A stretch of DNA of 64,000 bases, from NCBI RefSeq assembly GCF_019175365.1, contig NZ_CP059572.1:5642001-5706000 (forward strand), written 5' to 3'. Numbering within the stretch: the first letter of the stretch is position 1; every line of letters begins with the position of its first letter. This DNA comes from Actinomadura graeca (GTDB taxonomy: Bacteria; Actinomycetota; Actinomycetes; Streptosporangiales; Streptosporangiaceae). Of this stretch, positions 17,713 through 25,625 are shown piece after piece. The notes below the pieces were generated by a model that searched no databases, had not been told where the DNA came from, and worked only from the letters and a program-made list of their open reading frames with translations. The translations under genes were made by a program, and so were the position numbers.

Positions 17713-17874
17713 TCACAGGGTGTAACCGTCGCAGCGGAGCGTCCAGCCAGAGACGCAGGTGTTGCGGCACGCCGCTCCGGCGATGTTCACCTCGTCGCTG
17801 CTGGGCGCCATGGCGAACAGGCCGGCGGTGTCGATCCCGTCCGCCTCACGAGGGGCGGGGAGCTCAGATGACAC
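17713..17874 (-). CDS. lanA: Lanthipeptide precursor peptide
   Basis: 53 residues from a GTG with AAGGAAAGGAG five bases upstream, a very strong site. The leader is acidic and helical with TAGLFAMAPSSDEVN; the C-terminal part holds Cys36, Cys40 and Cys48 and Thr39, Ser42, Thr45 and Thr52. The segment SGWTLRC fits the Ser-x2-Ser/Thr-x2-Cys pattern that gives labionin or paired lanthionine rings. The leader/core junction probably lies around residues 30-35; no double-glycine site is seen. It lies between the transporter (18000) and the synthetase (17621) genes on the same strand, the expected place for the substrate. The core does not match a lanthipeptide I recognise. Confidence 0.82.
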   Translation of the reverse strand: MSSELPAPREADGIDTAGLFAMAPSSDEVNIAGAACRNTCVSGWTLRCDGYTL

Positions 17875-17999
17875 GACCACTCCTTTCCTTGCTGTAGCTG
17901 GGCAATTACATAAGGTAGCCATTGCTGGACGAGTGTCGCCATCGGCCGACCGGCAAAGACTCCGGAGATCATTGACAGCAGGCCGATCCACAGGCCGGT

Positions 18000-20033
18000 T
18001 CACGGTTGGCCGTGCTCGCCGCCCGAGGCGGTGCGCTCGGCCGGGCGGTAGGCCGACGCCTGGAGGTCGTACAGCTCGGCGTACAGCCCGCCGTTCCTCA
18101 TGAGCTGCGCGTGGGTTCCGTGTTCGGTGATGCGGCCGCCGCTCAGGACGTAGATGCGATCGGCGTGCCGGACGCTCGCGAGCCGGTGGGTGATCAGCAG
18201 GACGGTCCGGCCGCGGCGGGCGGCATGGGCGCGGATCTTGTCGAAGAGGTGGTGCTCGGCGCGGGCGTCGAGGGCGGCCGTGGGCTCGTCGCAGATCAGC
18301 AGCGGCGCGTCCCGGTAGAAGCCGCGCGCCGCCGCCAGCCGCTGCCATTGCCCGCCCGACAGTTCGAGCCCGTCGTGGAATCGCTTGTCGAGGAGGGTGT
18401 CCAGCCCGTACGGCAGGTCGGCGATCACCTCGTCGGCGCCCGCGGCGGCGACCGCCTGATCCACGGAGCGCCGCACGGCCGGCACCCCGACGTCGTCCCC
18501 CATGGTGATGTTGTCGGCCGCGGTCATCGGCCAGTGCGTGTGGTCCTGGGCGACGACGGCGATGGCGCCCCGGACGACCTCGGGGTCCAGGCCGTTCACC
18601 GACAGGTCGTCCCAGCGGACGTGCCCCCGCTGCGGGAGGTAGAGACCGGCCAGGACCTTCGCGAGCGTGGTCTTGCCCGATCCGTTCTCCCCGACGAGCG
18701 CGACGATCTCGCCGCGCCGCAGCCGTACCGATACCTCGTGCAGTGAGGGGGCCGTACCACCCGGATAGGTGAAAGTGACCTCCTCGGCGCTGATCTCCTG
18801 GAACCGCTTCAAGGTCTCGATCTGGCGCAGCGCCTCGGGCGCGGTGCAGGACGACCGGCCGTCGCGGGCCCGGCGCACGCCCGCCTCCGCCCGCCGGCAG
18901 TAGCCCAGGTAGTCGCTGAAGTACAAGCCGTCCTCGTAGCAGCGGTTCAGCGAGTAGATCAGGTTGACCAGCGAAGTCTGCCCCGCGCGGATCGCCAGGA
19001 CGGCGGTGCCGGCGACGGCCAGCGGCATGACGCCCCGCCACAGCAACGTGCCCAGGGCCGCGTACATCAGGGCGATCGCGACACCCTTGAGGACGTCCCC
19101 GCAGACCCGCGTCACGGTCTGACGCCACGCCAGGTCCAGCGACACGGCGCGGATGTGACCGGCGAGCTGGGTGTACCGGCGCAGCAGGAAGCCGCGGACC
19201 GTGAAGGAGCGCACCTCGGCCGCGTGCAGCCGCTCGGTCATCAGATCCGCCATGATCCAGCTGCGGCGCTGGACCTCCACCAGGTTCAGCTGGGTGAGGT
19301 ATCCCAGCCGGGCCGCCGCGACCGCCGCCCACGCCTCCGGAAGCGCGGTGAGCAGCAGCAACGGCAGGAGCAGCGGGTGGAGCACGCCCAAGGCACCGGC
19401 GGCCGCGGCGACCCCGACCACGGCGGTGAGCAGGTCCACCGTGTGGTCCACCATCAGCGGAGCCGCCTCCGCGCCCCGCAGCCGCGCGCGGTGCAGGTCG
19501 TCCTGGAAGCCGGCGTCGTCGAAGGCCGCCAGCTCGACCGCGGTGGTGACCTCGTACAGCCGGAGTTCGACGATCTGCTGGACCTGGGGCCGCAACCGCG
19601 CCTGCGCCCACTGCGCGACCGCCGCGCACGCCGCACGGATCGTCACCGCCGCCCCCACCATCAGCAGCTGCGGCGCCGCGGCCCGCACCTTGTCGGGCGT
19701 GGGCCCCGCCGAGAACAACGCCGTCAGCACACCCGTCGTGGCCAGCAGCCCGAACGCGGTGAAGACACCGGCGATGACATTGAACGCGACCGTGACGGCT
19801 AGGTCAGCCCGGTTGGCCCGCCACCCCAACCGCATCACCTGCCCCACCAGCGCGGGCAATTGCCGCGACATGGTGAGCATCCCGGTCTCCGCCAGCTCGG
19901 TGGCCCGGGTGTGCCAGGTGTGCCCGCTCAGTTCCGGCCCCAGCGGCGCCGTCCTCGACCGCCGTTCGCGCCGCTCGCGTGGTCCGCGCTGTTCGCGCCG
20001 TCCGCGCCAGAGGACCAGCCGCCGCAGCTTCAT
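18000..20033 (-). CDS. lanT: Lanthipeptide ABC exporter, fused membrane and ATPase domains
   Basis: 677 residues with GGAGG six bases before the ATG. A basic N-terminal tail of about 85 residues precedes a six-helix ABC exporter domain (about 85-385). The ATPase domain has Walker A LVGENGSGKTTLAK, signature LSGGQWQRLAAAR, Walker B APLLICDEPTAALDA and the switch histidine in VLLITHRLAS. No N-terminal C39 peptidase is present, so leader removal must be done by another protease. It is the first gene of the lanT-lanA-lanL operon and probably exports the modified peptide. Confidence 0.88.
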   Translation of the reverse strand: MKLRRLVLWRGRREQRGPRERRERRSRTAPLGPELSGHTWHTRATELAETGMLTMSRQLPALVGQVMRLGWRANRADLAVTVAFNVIAGVFTAFGLLATTGVLTALFSAGPTPDKVRAAAPQLLMVGAAVTIRAACAAVAQWAQARLRPQVQQIVELRLYEVTTAVELAAFDDAGFQDDLHRARLRGAEAAPLMVDHTVDLLTAVVGVAAAAGALGVLHPLLLPLLLLTALPEAWAAVAAARLGYLTQLNLVEVQRRSWIMADLMTERLHAAEVRSFTVRGFLLRRYTQLAGHIRAVSLDLAWRQTVTRVCGDVLKGVAIALMYAALGTLLWRGVMPLAVAGTAVLAIRAGQTSLVNLIYSLNRCYEDGLYFSDYLGYCRRAEAGVRRARDGRSSCTAPEALRQIETLKRFQEISAEEVTFTYPGGTAPSLHEVSVRLRRGEIVALVGENGSGKTTLAKVLAGLYLPQRGHVRWDDLSVNGLDPEVVRGAIAVVAQDHTHWPMTAADNITMGDDVGVPAVRRSVDQAVAAAGADEVIADLPYGLDTLLDKRFHDGLELSGGQWQRLAAARGFYRDAPLLICDEPTAALDARAEHHLFDKIRAHAARRGRTVLLITHRLASVRHADRIYVLSGGRITEHGTHAQLMRNGGLYAELYDLQASAYRPAERTASGGEHGQP

Positions 20034-20383
20034 CGCACCTCCACATCACCCGCCGAAGGGGCGACGTGACACCGGGGCCGCACCCACGTGGCGTCCCTCG
20101 GAGCAACACGCCTTATAGCTAAGCGTCACCGAAGCGATGCGCTATGTCACGGGATTCTGAAACCCCGTGCCCCCGGAGACACCAGAGCTGCCGGACGGCA
20201 CCCTCGACGCCGACGGCCGCGACCTCCGCCGACGGCCGTCGGGTGCGACTCCCACCCGACGGCCGTCGGGTGCGACTCCACCCCCCGACAGGCGGGGGTA
20301 CGGCCGACGGTCGGGGGATGGCGGGCGCTGCCACCCGACGGTGATCATGAGCCTTGGACGCACACCCTGCAGAAGGAGACAGC
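20034..20383. promoter_or_regulatory. Divergent promoter region of the lanthipeptide operon
   Basis: About 350 bases between the leftward lanT and the rightward serine hydrolase gene. The left part (20105-20160) is AT-richer and likely holds the lan promoter. The right part contains two near-identical units with perfect palindromes (20230-20279). No coding sequence is recognised. Confidence 0.4.
20230..20279. repeat. Two tandem 23-base units containing a palindrome
   Basis: The unit CGACGGCCGTCGGGTGCGACT followed by CC occurs at 20230-20252 and 20257-20279, a 27-base period. Each unit contains the perfect palindrome CGACGGCCGTCG. Related CCGACGG fragments flank both sides. The block could be a regulator site or a foldback element upstream of the serine hydrolase gene. 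Confidence 0.6.
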
Positions 20384-21496
20384 ATGCGCCGCAGGAGGAC
20401 TTTCGTCGCGGCCTTGGTGGTCATGACCTCCCTGGTGACCGTTCCGTCCGCCCTGGCCGGGACGTCCCGGTGCGACACCGATCCGATCCGAACCGCGCTG
20501 GAAGGGCTGCGCCACGTCGGTGCCACCGGTATCACCGTGACGGCGAAGAGCCCCCACTGCGGCGTCCGGAACAGCGGCGTCGGTCTCGCCGACCTCCGCA
20601 CGGGCCGCAAGGTCGTCGGTGACGAGCACGGCCGCATCGCCAGCAACACCAAGACCTGGGTCGCCACGGTCGTGCTCCAGCTCGCGGGGGAGGGCAGGCT
20701 CAAGCTCGACGACACGGTCGACCGTCACCTTCCGGGCCTGATCCGGACCAAGCGGTACGACGGCCGCAAGATCACCATTCGGCGGCTGCTCCAGCACACC
20801 AGCGGTCTGCCCGACTACATGGACGGCCCGGGCTGGGAGGACGAGGACGATCACCGCTGGGACCACTCCACGCCCCTTGAGACGGTCGAACAAGCTCTGA
20901 GACTTCCGCCGCCCGACCGTGCCCCGTCCGGCTTCTCCTACTCCAACACCAACTACAACGTGATCAGCCTGATCGTCGCCCAGGTCACCGGGCACGGCAT
21001 AGGCACCGAGCTCAAGCGCCGCATCATCACGCCACTCGGCCTCCGCCACACCTCGTGGCCCGGTGACCGCACCACCCTCCCCAAGCCCGAACTCCGCGGC
21101 TACGCCGAACGCGACGGCAAACTGGCGGACCGGACAGAGTGGAACGTCTCCGGCGCCGACGCGTCCGGCGCCCTGGTCTCCACCGGGCCCGACGTCACCG
21201 CCTTCTGGACGGCCCTCTGGTCCGGCAAGCTGCTGGCCCCCGCGCAGCTCGCCGAGATGAAGCGGACCGTCCCCGACGGCGAGGGCGGCCGCTACGGCCT
21301 CGCCCTTGAGCGCTACGAGACCGCCCCCGGCTTCGTCACCTGGGGCCACAGCGGCTCCATGGAGTCCGGCCACAAGCTCCGCAACGCGGTCACAGAGGAC
21401 GGCCGCCACGCCGTGACACTCCTGATCGGCTCGGAGACCTTCAACGAGCCAAAGCTCGACCGCATCGTCGCCACCCTCCTACGCACCCTCCGCTGA
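20384..21496 (+). CDS. Secreted serine hydrolase, beta-lactamase/DD-peptidase family
   Basis: 370 residues from ATG with GAAGGAGA six bases upstream. A signal peptide (MRRRRTFVAALVVMTSLV..., cleaved near ALAG) starts it. The active-site motif SxxK is SNTK in RIASNTKTWVATV, and the second motif YxN is in FSYSNTNYNVISL; a late HSG box appears in WGHSGSMESGH. This is the class C beta-lactamase / D-alanyl-D-alanine carboxypeptidase-like fold acting outside the membrane. Whether it attacks peptidoglycan peptides or other esters/amides cannot be told. It is divergent from the lan operon and probably independent of it. Confidence 0.88.
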   Translation: MRRRRTFVAALVVMTSLVTVPSALAGTSRCDTDPIRTALEGLRHVGATGITVTAKSPHCGVRNSGVGLADLRTGRKVVGDEHGRIASNTKTWVATVVLQLAGEGRLKLDDTVDRHLPGLIRTKRYDGRKITIRRLLQHTSGLPDYMDGPGWEDEDDHRWDHSTPLETVEQALRLPPPDRAPSGFSYSNTNYNVISLIVAQVTGHGIGTELKRRIITPLGLRHTSWPGDRTTLPKPELRGYAERDGKLADRTEWNVSGADASGALVSTGPDVTAFWTALWSGKLLAPAQLAEMKRTVPDGEGGRYGLALERYETAPGFVTWGHSGSMESGHKLRNAVTEDGRHAVTLLIGSETFNEPKLDRIVATLLRTLR

Positions 21497-22100
21497 ACCC
21501 GTCCCGCCCGCGCCGTCCGCGCCGTCCGCGCTGCGTACGCCGTCCGCGCCGGGCACGCCGTCCGCGCCCGTGCAGGCCGTCCGCACCCGTGCCCCCCGTT
21601 CGCAGCGTGCACACCGTCCGCGCCGTTCACGCAGTGCGCGTCCGTGCAGGCCGTCCGCGCTAGCCGCGCCGTCCGCGGCCGTTCGGACGCGTCCGCCGTG
21701 TCCACACCCATCCGCCGCGCCCGTGCCGCGCGCACCGTCCGTGCCGGGTGCAGGCGCGCGGACGAGGCAGGCGCCGCGGTCACTGACGTCCCACATCAGC
21801 GCGGCCACCCTCCGCATTCCGGGGCTGGAAGGGTGCCTTCGGGTGTCCCTCGCTGACGCCCCCGCCCGCGCCATGCACGCAGTCCGCCGCGTCCGCACCC
21901 GTGCAGGCCGTGCCCACCCGTCCGCGCCCGTGCAGGCCGTCCGCGCCACGCACGCCGTCCGCGCCACGCACGCCGTGGACGCCGTCCGCACCGTGCAGGC
22001 CGTCCGCACATGTGCAGGCCGTCCGGAAGCGTGCACACTCATACGCGGCGCGCACAAGCCCGGGAGGGTAGTGCTTCCCAGCCAGTGTCCGCCGCCCTAG
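21497..22100. repeat. Degenerate GC-rich repeat tract
   Basis: About 550-600 bases built from diverged copies of a roughly 18-base unit related to GTGCAGGCCGTCCGCGCC and GCCACGCACGCCGTCCGC. Runs of CCGTCCGCGCC are especially clear at 21508-21560 and 21930-22035. Frames are open on both strands only because the tract is GC-rich and repetitive; their translations are low-complexity (RTACTGADG-type). There are no uniform spacers, so it is not a CRISPR array. The function is unknown. Confidence 0.65.
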
Positions 22101-22237
22101 TGAACCAACGCGGCGCCGCACAGCCGGAAAGCGGAACCCTTGCCCCCGTCCTTCCGACCACTGCGCTGCTGGTCGGCGCAACCGCTAGGGGGAACAAGGC
22201 CGCTGCCTGACGGATCACATCTCCGACACAGTACGGA

Positions 22238-22948
22238 TCAGCTGGCGGCTCCGTAGTGGGTGTCCGCAGCGATGCCGAGGACGTCATGCAGGTGGACGCC
22301 GTCGGTGGCCCAGCGGATGAGGGCGGCCTTGTCGATGAGGTGGATCTGGGCCTTGGCGGAGAAGGCGAGGGCGTCACGGGTGTACCCGCTGGTGGTGACG
22401 ACGAGCTTCAGCCGGGCCTCGTAGATGTGCCAGGCGGCTCCGGCGACCTTCTGGACGTCGTCGGACTTGACCTTGTTGTTCGGGTTGTAGTGCTTGACCT
22501 GGACCATCCAGCGTTCGCCGAGGGCGGGGTCGTAGCCGATGACGTCACCGGAGAAGTCGCCGGCCTTGCCGGTGTGCTCCGCTGCGATCCCGTCTCGGCG
22601 CATCAGGTGCACGATCGCGATCTCGAAGTCACGCCAATGCATGTCCCGCATCTCGTCGAATGTCAGGCTGTAGGAGGTGACCCTCTGTCGGCGTTCCAGC
22701 TCGGCGGCCCACAGCGACCGCCAGTAGCGGTCGGCACCGAACGCGATCACTGCGAGCGCGGGCAACGCCAGATACCAGTAGGTGATCGACGCGCTCCACA
22801 GCAAACGCAGAAGCCAGATCAGGGCGAGCGGCAGGAGCGCCCATGCGGCCCATCCGCTGGCACCGCGCGGCCTTCTGGGTAACGTCAACCAGCCCGGCAC
22901 CCACCACACTCGTAAGCTCCCGAGCTCTTCGAACCGTTCGCGACCCAT
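22238..22948 (-). CDS. Membrane-tethered Mrr-like restriction endonuclease
   Basis: 236 residues from an ATG with GGAGG six bases upstream. Two membrane helices lie at about 25-70 (LLPLALIWLLRLLW, WYLALPALAVIAFGA). The C-terminal domain is Mrr_cat-type: helix MHWRDFEIAIVHLMRRDG, acidic residues in GDFSGDVIGYD, and the QVK signature in WMVQVKHYN of the PD-(D/E)xK fold. Mrr-family enzymes cut DNA, often modified DNA, but membrane-tethered relatives are poorly understood. It has no adjacent methyltransferase. It might act on incoming DNA at the membrane; that is inference. Confidence 0.82.
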   Translation of the reverse strand: MGRERFEELGSLRVWWVPGWLTLPRRPRGASGWAAWALLPLALIWLLRLLWSASITYWYLALPALAVIAFGADRYWRSLWAAELERRQRVTSYSLTFDEMRDMHWRDFEIAIVHLMRRDGIAAEHTGKAGDFSGDVIGYDPALGERWMVQVKHYNPNNKVKSDDVQKVAGAAWHIYEARLKLVVTTSGYTRDALAFSAKAQIHLIDKAALIRWATDGVHLHDVLGIAADTHYGAAS

Positions 22949-23329
22949 GCGCTCCTCCAGCCTGCCCACCCGCGACGACGGGACCATGGCCAGCATCGAA
23001 ACACGCCGGTCCGACAAAGTCCGCTCACGAGTCCAAAACAGTAAGGAACCTGTCAACTGAGAGACAGGTTGCGCTGTCAGTCACAATAGGGTCCGCCGAC
23101 TCCAGATGCAGGCGGTATGGGGCACGGTTCCGTACCAAGTTCACTAAATTCCTCTGGGAAGCAAGTGATGGTCGCGCGCCATTTCCGCCTGATCAACGCT
23201 CAAGAATAGCGTGGTACAGCCTTCTGTACCACGAATGGACGCGTTGGCTGGCTCGTCGGCCGTGTACTGCGCTCCTAGCCTGAGACGGCACGATCAGCAA
23301 TGGTTGATCCCCTGCGCGAGGAGGGACAC
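22949..23329. other. Intergenic region, no gene recognised
   Basis: About 380 bases between the leftward nuclease gene and the rightward secreted-protein gene. The middle part (23060-23260) is less GC-rich than its surroundings and may carry promoters. No coding frame or RNA gene is recognised. Confidence 0.4.
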
Positions 23330-23974
23330 GTGAATCTGAAGGCGCTCATCACGGCGGGAGCCGCCACCGCGGGCATGCTGCTGGGAAACGCCGCTTTCGC
23401 CGACGCTGTGACCGCTGTGACCGCCGCGTCCTACGACTTCGGCTACGAGAACGGCTTCGAGGGATGGTCGGCCAAGACCGACGAGACCTCCGGGGCACAG
23501 GACTGCCCTACCCGGCACAACTCGAGCATCGTGCATTCCACCGCCAAGGCCCGCACCGGGACGCACAGCCTCGAATTCCGGACGAACGGCGTCGGTGACT
23601 GCGGCCTGGTGTACTCCGATCGCCAGTTCCAGGTCGGCACGACCAGTCCGGTGAAGGTCGATTTGTCGTTCTGGTTCTGGAGCAACGACAAGCCGGGCCC
23701 CGGTACCGGAGGCAAGAATCACGTCCTGGCCTACAGCGGAGCCGACTGCATCGCGGACCCGAAGGGGCCTATCGAAAGCAACTGGGAGGGCTTCACCAAT
23801 CTCGGGACCACCGGTCATGAGGAAGGCGCGGGCTGGTACGAGTACCGCTACCAGGCCACGGTGACCCCGAATTCCAGTGGTCAGATCTGCGTCGGCCAAG
23901 CCGTCATGATCGCCTCGACCTACAGGTTCTTCAAGAGCTACTACGTCGACGACACCAGGGTGACCGTCTCTTAG
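23330..23974 (+). CDS. Secreted protein, probable beta-sandwich, unknown function
   Basis: 214 residues from a GTG with GGAGGGA five bases upstream. The signal peptide is MNLKALITAGAATAGMLL..., cleaved near AFADA. The mature part starts YDFGYENGFEGWSAKTDE, a pattern typical of carbohydrate-binding-like jelly rolls ('gf-egWs'), with regular beta strands, four cysteines and a C-terminal SYYVDDTRVTVS strand. No catalytic domain is present. It may bind cell-wall or external polysaccharide. Neighbouring genes give no clue. Confidence 0.7.
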   Translation: MNLKALITAGAATAGMLLGNAAFADAVTAVTAASYDFGYENGFEGWSAKTDETSGAQDCPTRHNSSIVHSTAKARTGTHSLEFRTNGVGDCGLVYSDRQFQVGTTSPVKVDLSFWFWSNDKPGPGTGGKNHVLAYSGADCIADPKGPIESNWEGFTNLGTTGHEEGAGWYEYRYQATVTPNSSGQICVGQAVMIASTYRFFKSYYVDDTRVTVS

Positions 23975-24061
23975 CCCTCTTCCACAGCCGACCACTTACT
24001 CCCCGCCTTGACCCGCAACGCTCCCGTTACGCTTCTGCGGCACCACGCCGGTGACCGGGGC

Positions 24062-24178
24062 GTCCATGCTCGGCGTCGCCGGTGGCTCCCTGAACCCTGG
24101 TCTGCCCGCAATAGCCGGGCGGCCTTCGCCAGGGGCTGCCGTGCGCCGATAATGACCCGGCGACGCCGAGGCATGGAC
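24062..24178. repeat. Imperfect inverted repeat with nested hairpin
   Basis: Arms GTCCATGCTCGGCGTCGCCG(G) at 24062-24082 and CCGGCGACGCCGAGGCATGG(AC) at 24157-24178 are complementary apart from one extra base. Between them, CCCTGG and CCAGGG, and GCCCG and CGGGC, form further nested stems. It could be a small mobile foldback element or a structured RNA. No transposase lies near it. Confidence 0.55.
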
Positions 24179-24235
24179 CGGACGCGGTCGGCGCCTTCGG
24201 GCGCCCACGTTCTCGCTGAGTACCGCCCCTATGCG

Positions 24236-24560
24236 CTAGGAGTAAGTGAAGATGCCCATAGTGCGGGCGGCCTGCCGGGCGTCCTCGGTGATGACAGCGC
24301 CACCCCCGCCGGACGTGCCCGGATGCCGCTGAACCCGCCCTGCGGCTTGAGGGTCAGTTCGGCGCGGTGCTCCCGGCAGTATTCGACGAGATCGGCTCCG
24401 TGCCGTCCACGTCGGCGCGTCCCGTGACCAGGCCCCGCGTCCACGGCGGGACCCGGTCGAGCGCGCCTTCGTCCTACGTGAACATCGCCGGTACGCGGGG
24501 ATCCGACAGCATCGCCAGGCAGCCGCCGCGGCGCCGCCCGCGACCGGTCGGATGGGATGA
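24236..24560 (-). pseudogene. Remnant of a circularly permuted ATP-grasp gene
   Basis: Reading the minus strand across frames gives LSDPRVPAMFT, then after a stop DEGALDRVPPWTRGLVTGR, then in another frame ADLVEYCREHRAELTLKPQG, and finally GGAVITEDARQAARTMGI before a stop. The order 'DPR...FT, PWTR, LV-x-hR, LKP-xGG' is what I know from circularly permuted ATP-grasp proteins. At least two frameshifts and one stop break it, and the N-terminal half is missing, so it is not functional. Confidence 0.4.
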
Positions 24561-24585
24561 TCATGCCCTATCCCAGGAGAGGGCC

Positions 24586-25467
24586 ATGTTCACCACGACA
24601 CCGGGCCCGGACGAAGCCATGGCGAAGGCCGGCCGGGGCTTGCTGTTCGCCGACCGCGACTTCCGCCTCGTCTTCGCCGCCGCGGCCGCGGGCAAGCTCG
24701 GTTTCCAGATCGGTGACCTGGCGATCCCGCTGCTGGCGGTGACCGAGCTGGACGCCTCGCCCGGCCAGGTCGGCGCCCTGAGCGCGTTGAGCATGGTGGC
24801 CTACCTGCTCGTCGGACTGCCCGCCGGGGTCTGGGTCGACCGGACCCGGCGGCGCGTCGTCCAGGTCGTCGCCGCCTGCTGTGCGCGGGCCTGGTTGCCT
24901 CCGTCCCCGTCGCGTAGTGGCTGGACGCGCTGAGCATTCCAGGTGACGCTCACGATGCTGCCGGTGCGTTCGTCCGCGAGCTGGGACTGTCGGAGGGGCC
25001 CTCGGCCTCTACTCGGCCGTCGGTGGCGGCGGGGTGCTGCTCGGCTCGCTGGTCGTGCGTCCGCTCGCAGTCCGTGCCGGCGAGGGCCGCGTGATGTGGC
25101 CCGGCGGCCTGGTAGTCGCGCCGTTCGGCTTCCTTGTGCCGCTGATGGACCGCGGCGCCGGGCTGTGCGCGGCCGCCCTGGCCTGGCTGCTCATCACCGT
25201 CAAGGCGGGCGTGGACAACTGATCAAGGTCAGCTTCCGGCAGCGCGTCACCCCGGACCATCTGCTCGGACGGATGAACGCCACGTTCCGCTGCCTGCTCA
25301 CCGGCGCCCTCGCGCCCGGTGCGCTGTTCGCCGGCGTCCTCGGCGAGAGCGCCGGTGCCCGCTCCGCCCTCTGGGCCGGGGCCGTGATCCTCGCGACGGG
25401 CCGGCTGCTGATCTTCTTTTCCCCGCTGCGCGGGGCGCGCGAGCTGCCCGAGTGTGCCGCAGGCTGA
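24586..25467 (+). pseudogene. Frameshifted MFS transporter gene
   Basis: The gene starts well at ATG 24586 (RBS GGAGAGGG) with 115 residues of a major facilitator: LLFADRDFRLVFAAAAAG, then IPLLAVTELDASPGQVG, and the loop GVWVDRTRRRVVQVVAA. The frame breaks near 24890. Further helices read in other frames around 25010-25220 (GGLVVAPFGFLVPLMDRG) and 25223-25467 (QRVTPDHLLGRMNATFRC, typical of drug-exporter MFS). Total length is also short for 12 helices, so internal sequence has been lost. Confidence 0.75.
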
Positions 25468-25625
25468 CCGGCTCGACCGCGGACCGCCCGGCGTGGCCGG
25501 CGTGGCCGACGCGACCGCGGCCTGCCCGGCCGGGCGGCGCTCTGAGCGGGATCGCGGCCGACGCGCGGTACAACTGGGTGTACGGACCCTGCCCATTGAG
25601 CAACGAAACACTCGCCGGGCGGGGG

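Noticed and set aside
16038-17897. Plus-strand open frame of over 600 codons
   Set aside because: It is antisense to lanL and lanA, low-complexity in translation and without motifs.
17875-19629. Long minus-strand open frame continuing upstream of the lanthipeptide precursor
   Set aside because: It is a shifted-frame shadow of lanT. Only the last 53 codons are real, as shown by the strong ribosome-binding site before the GTG at 17874.
21497-22100. Repeat tract considered as a CRISPR array or a coding repeat protein
   Set aside because: Repeats are degenerate and contiguous without unique spacers of constant length, and translations in all frames are low-complexity with no start signal.
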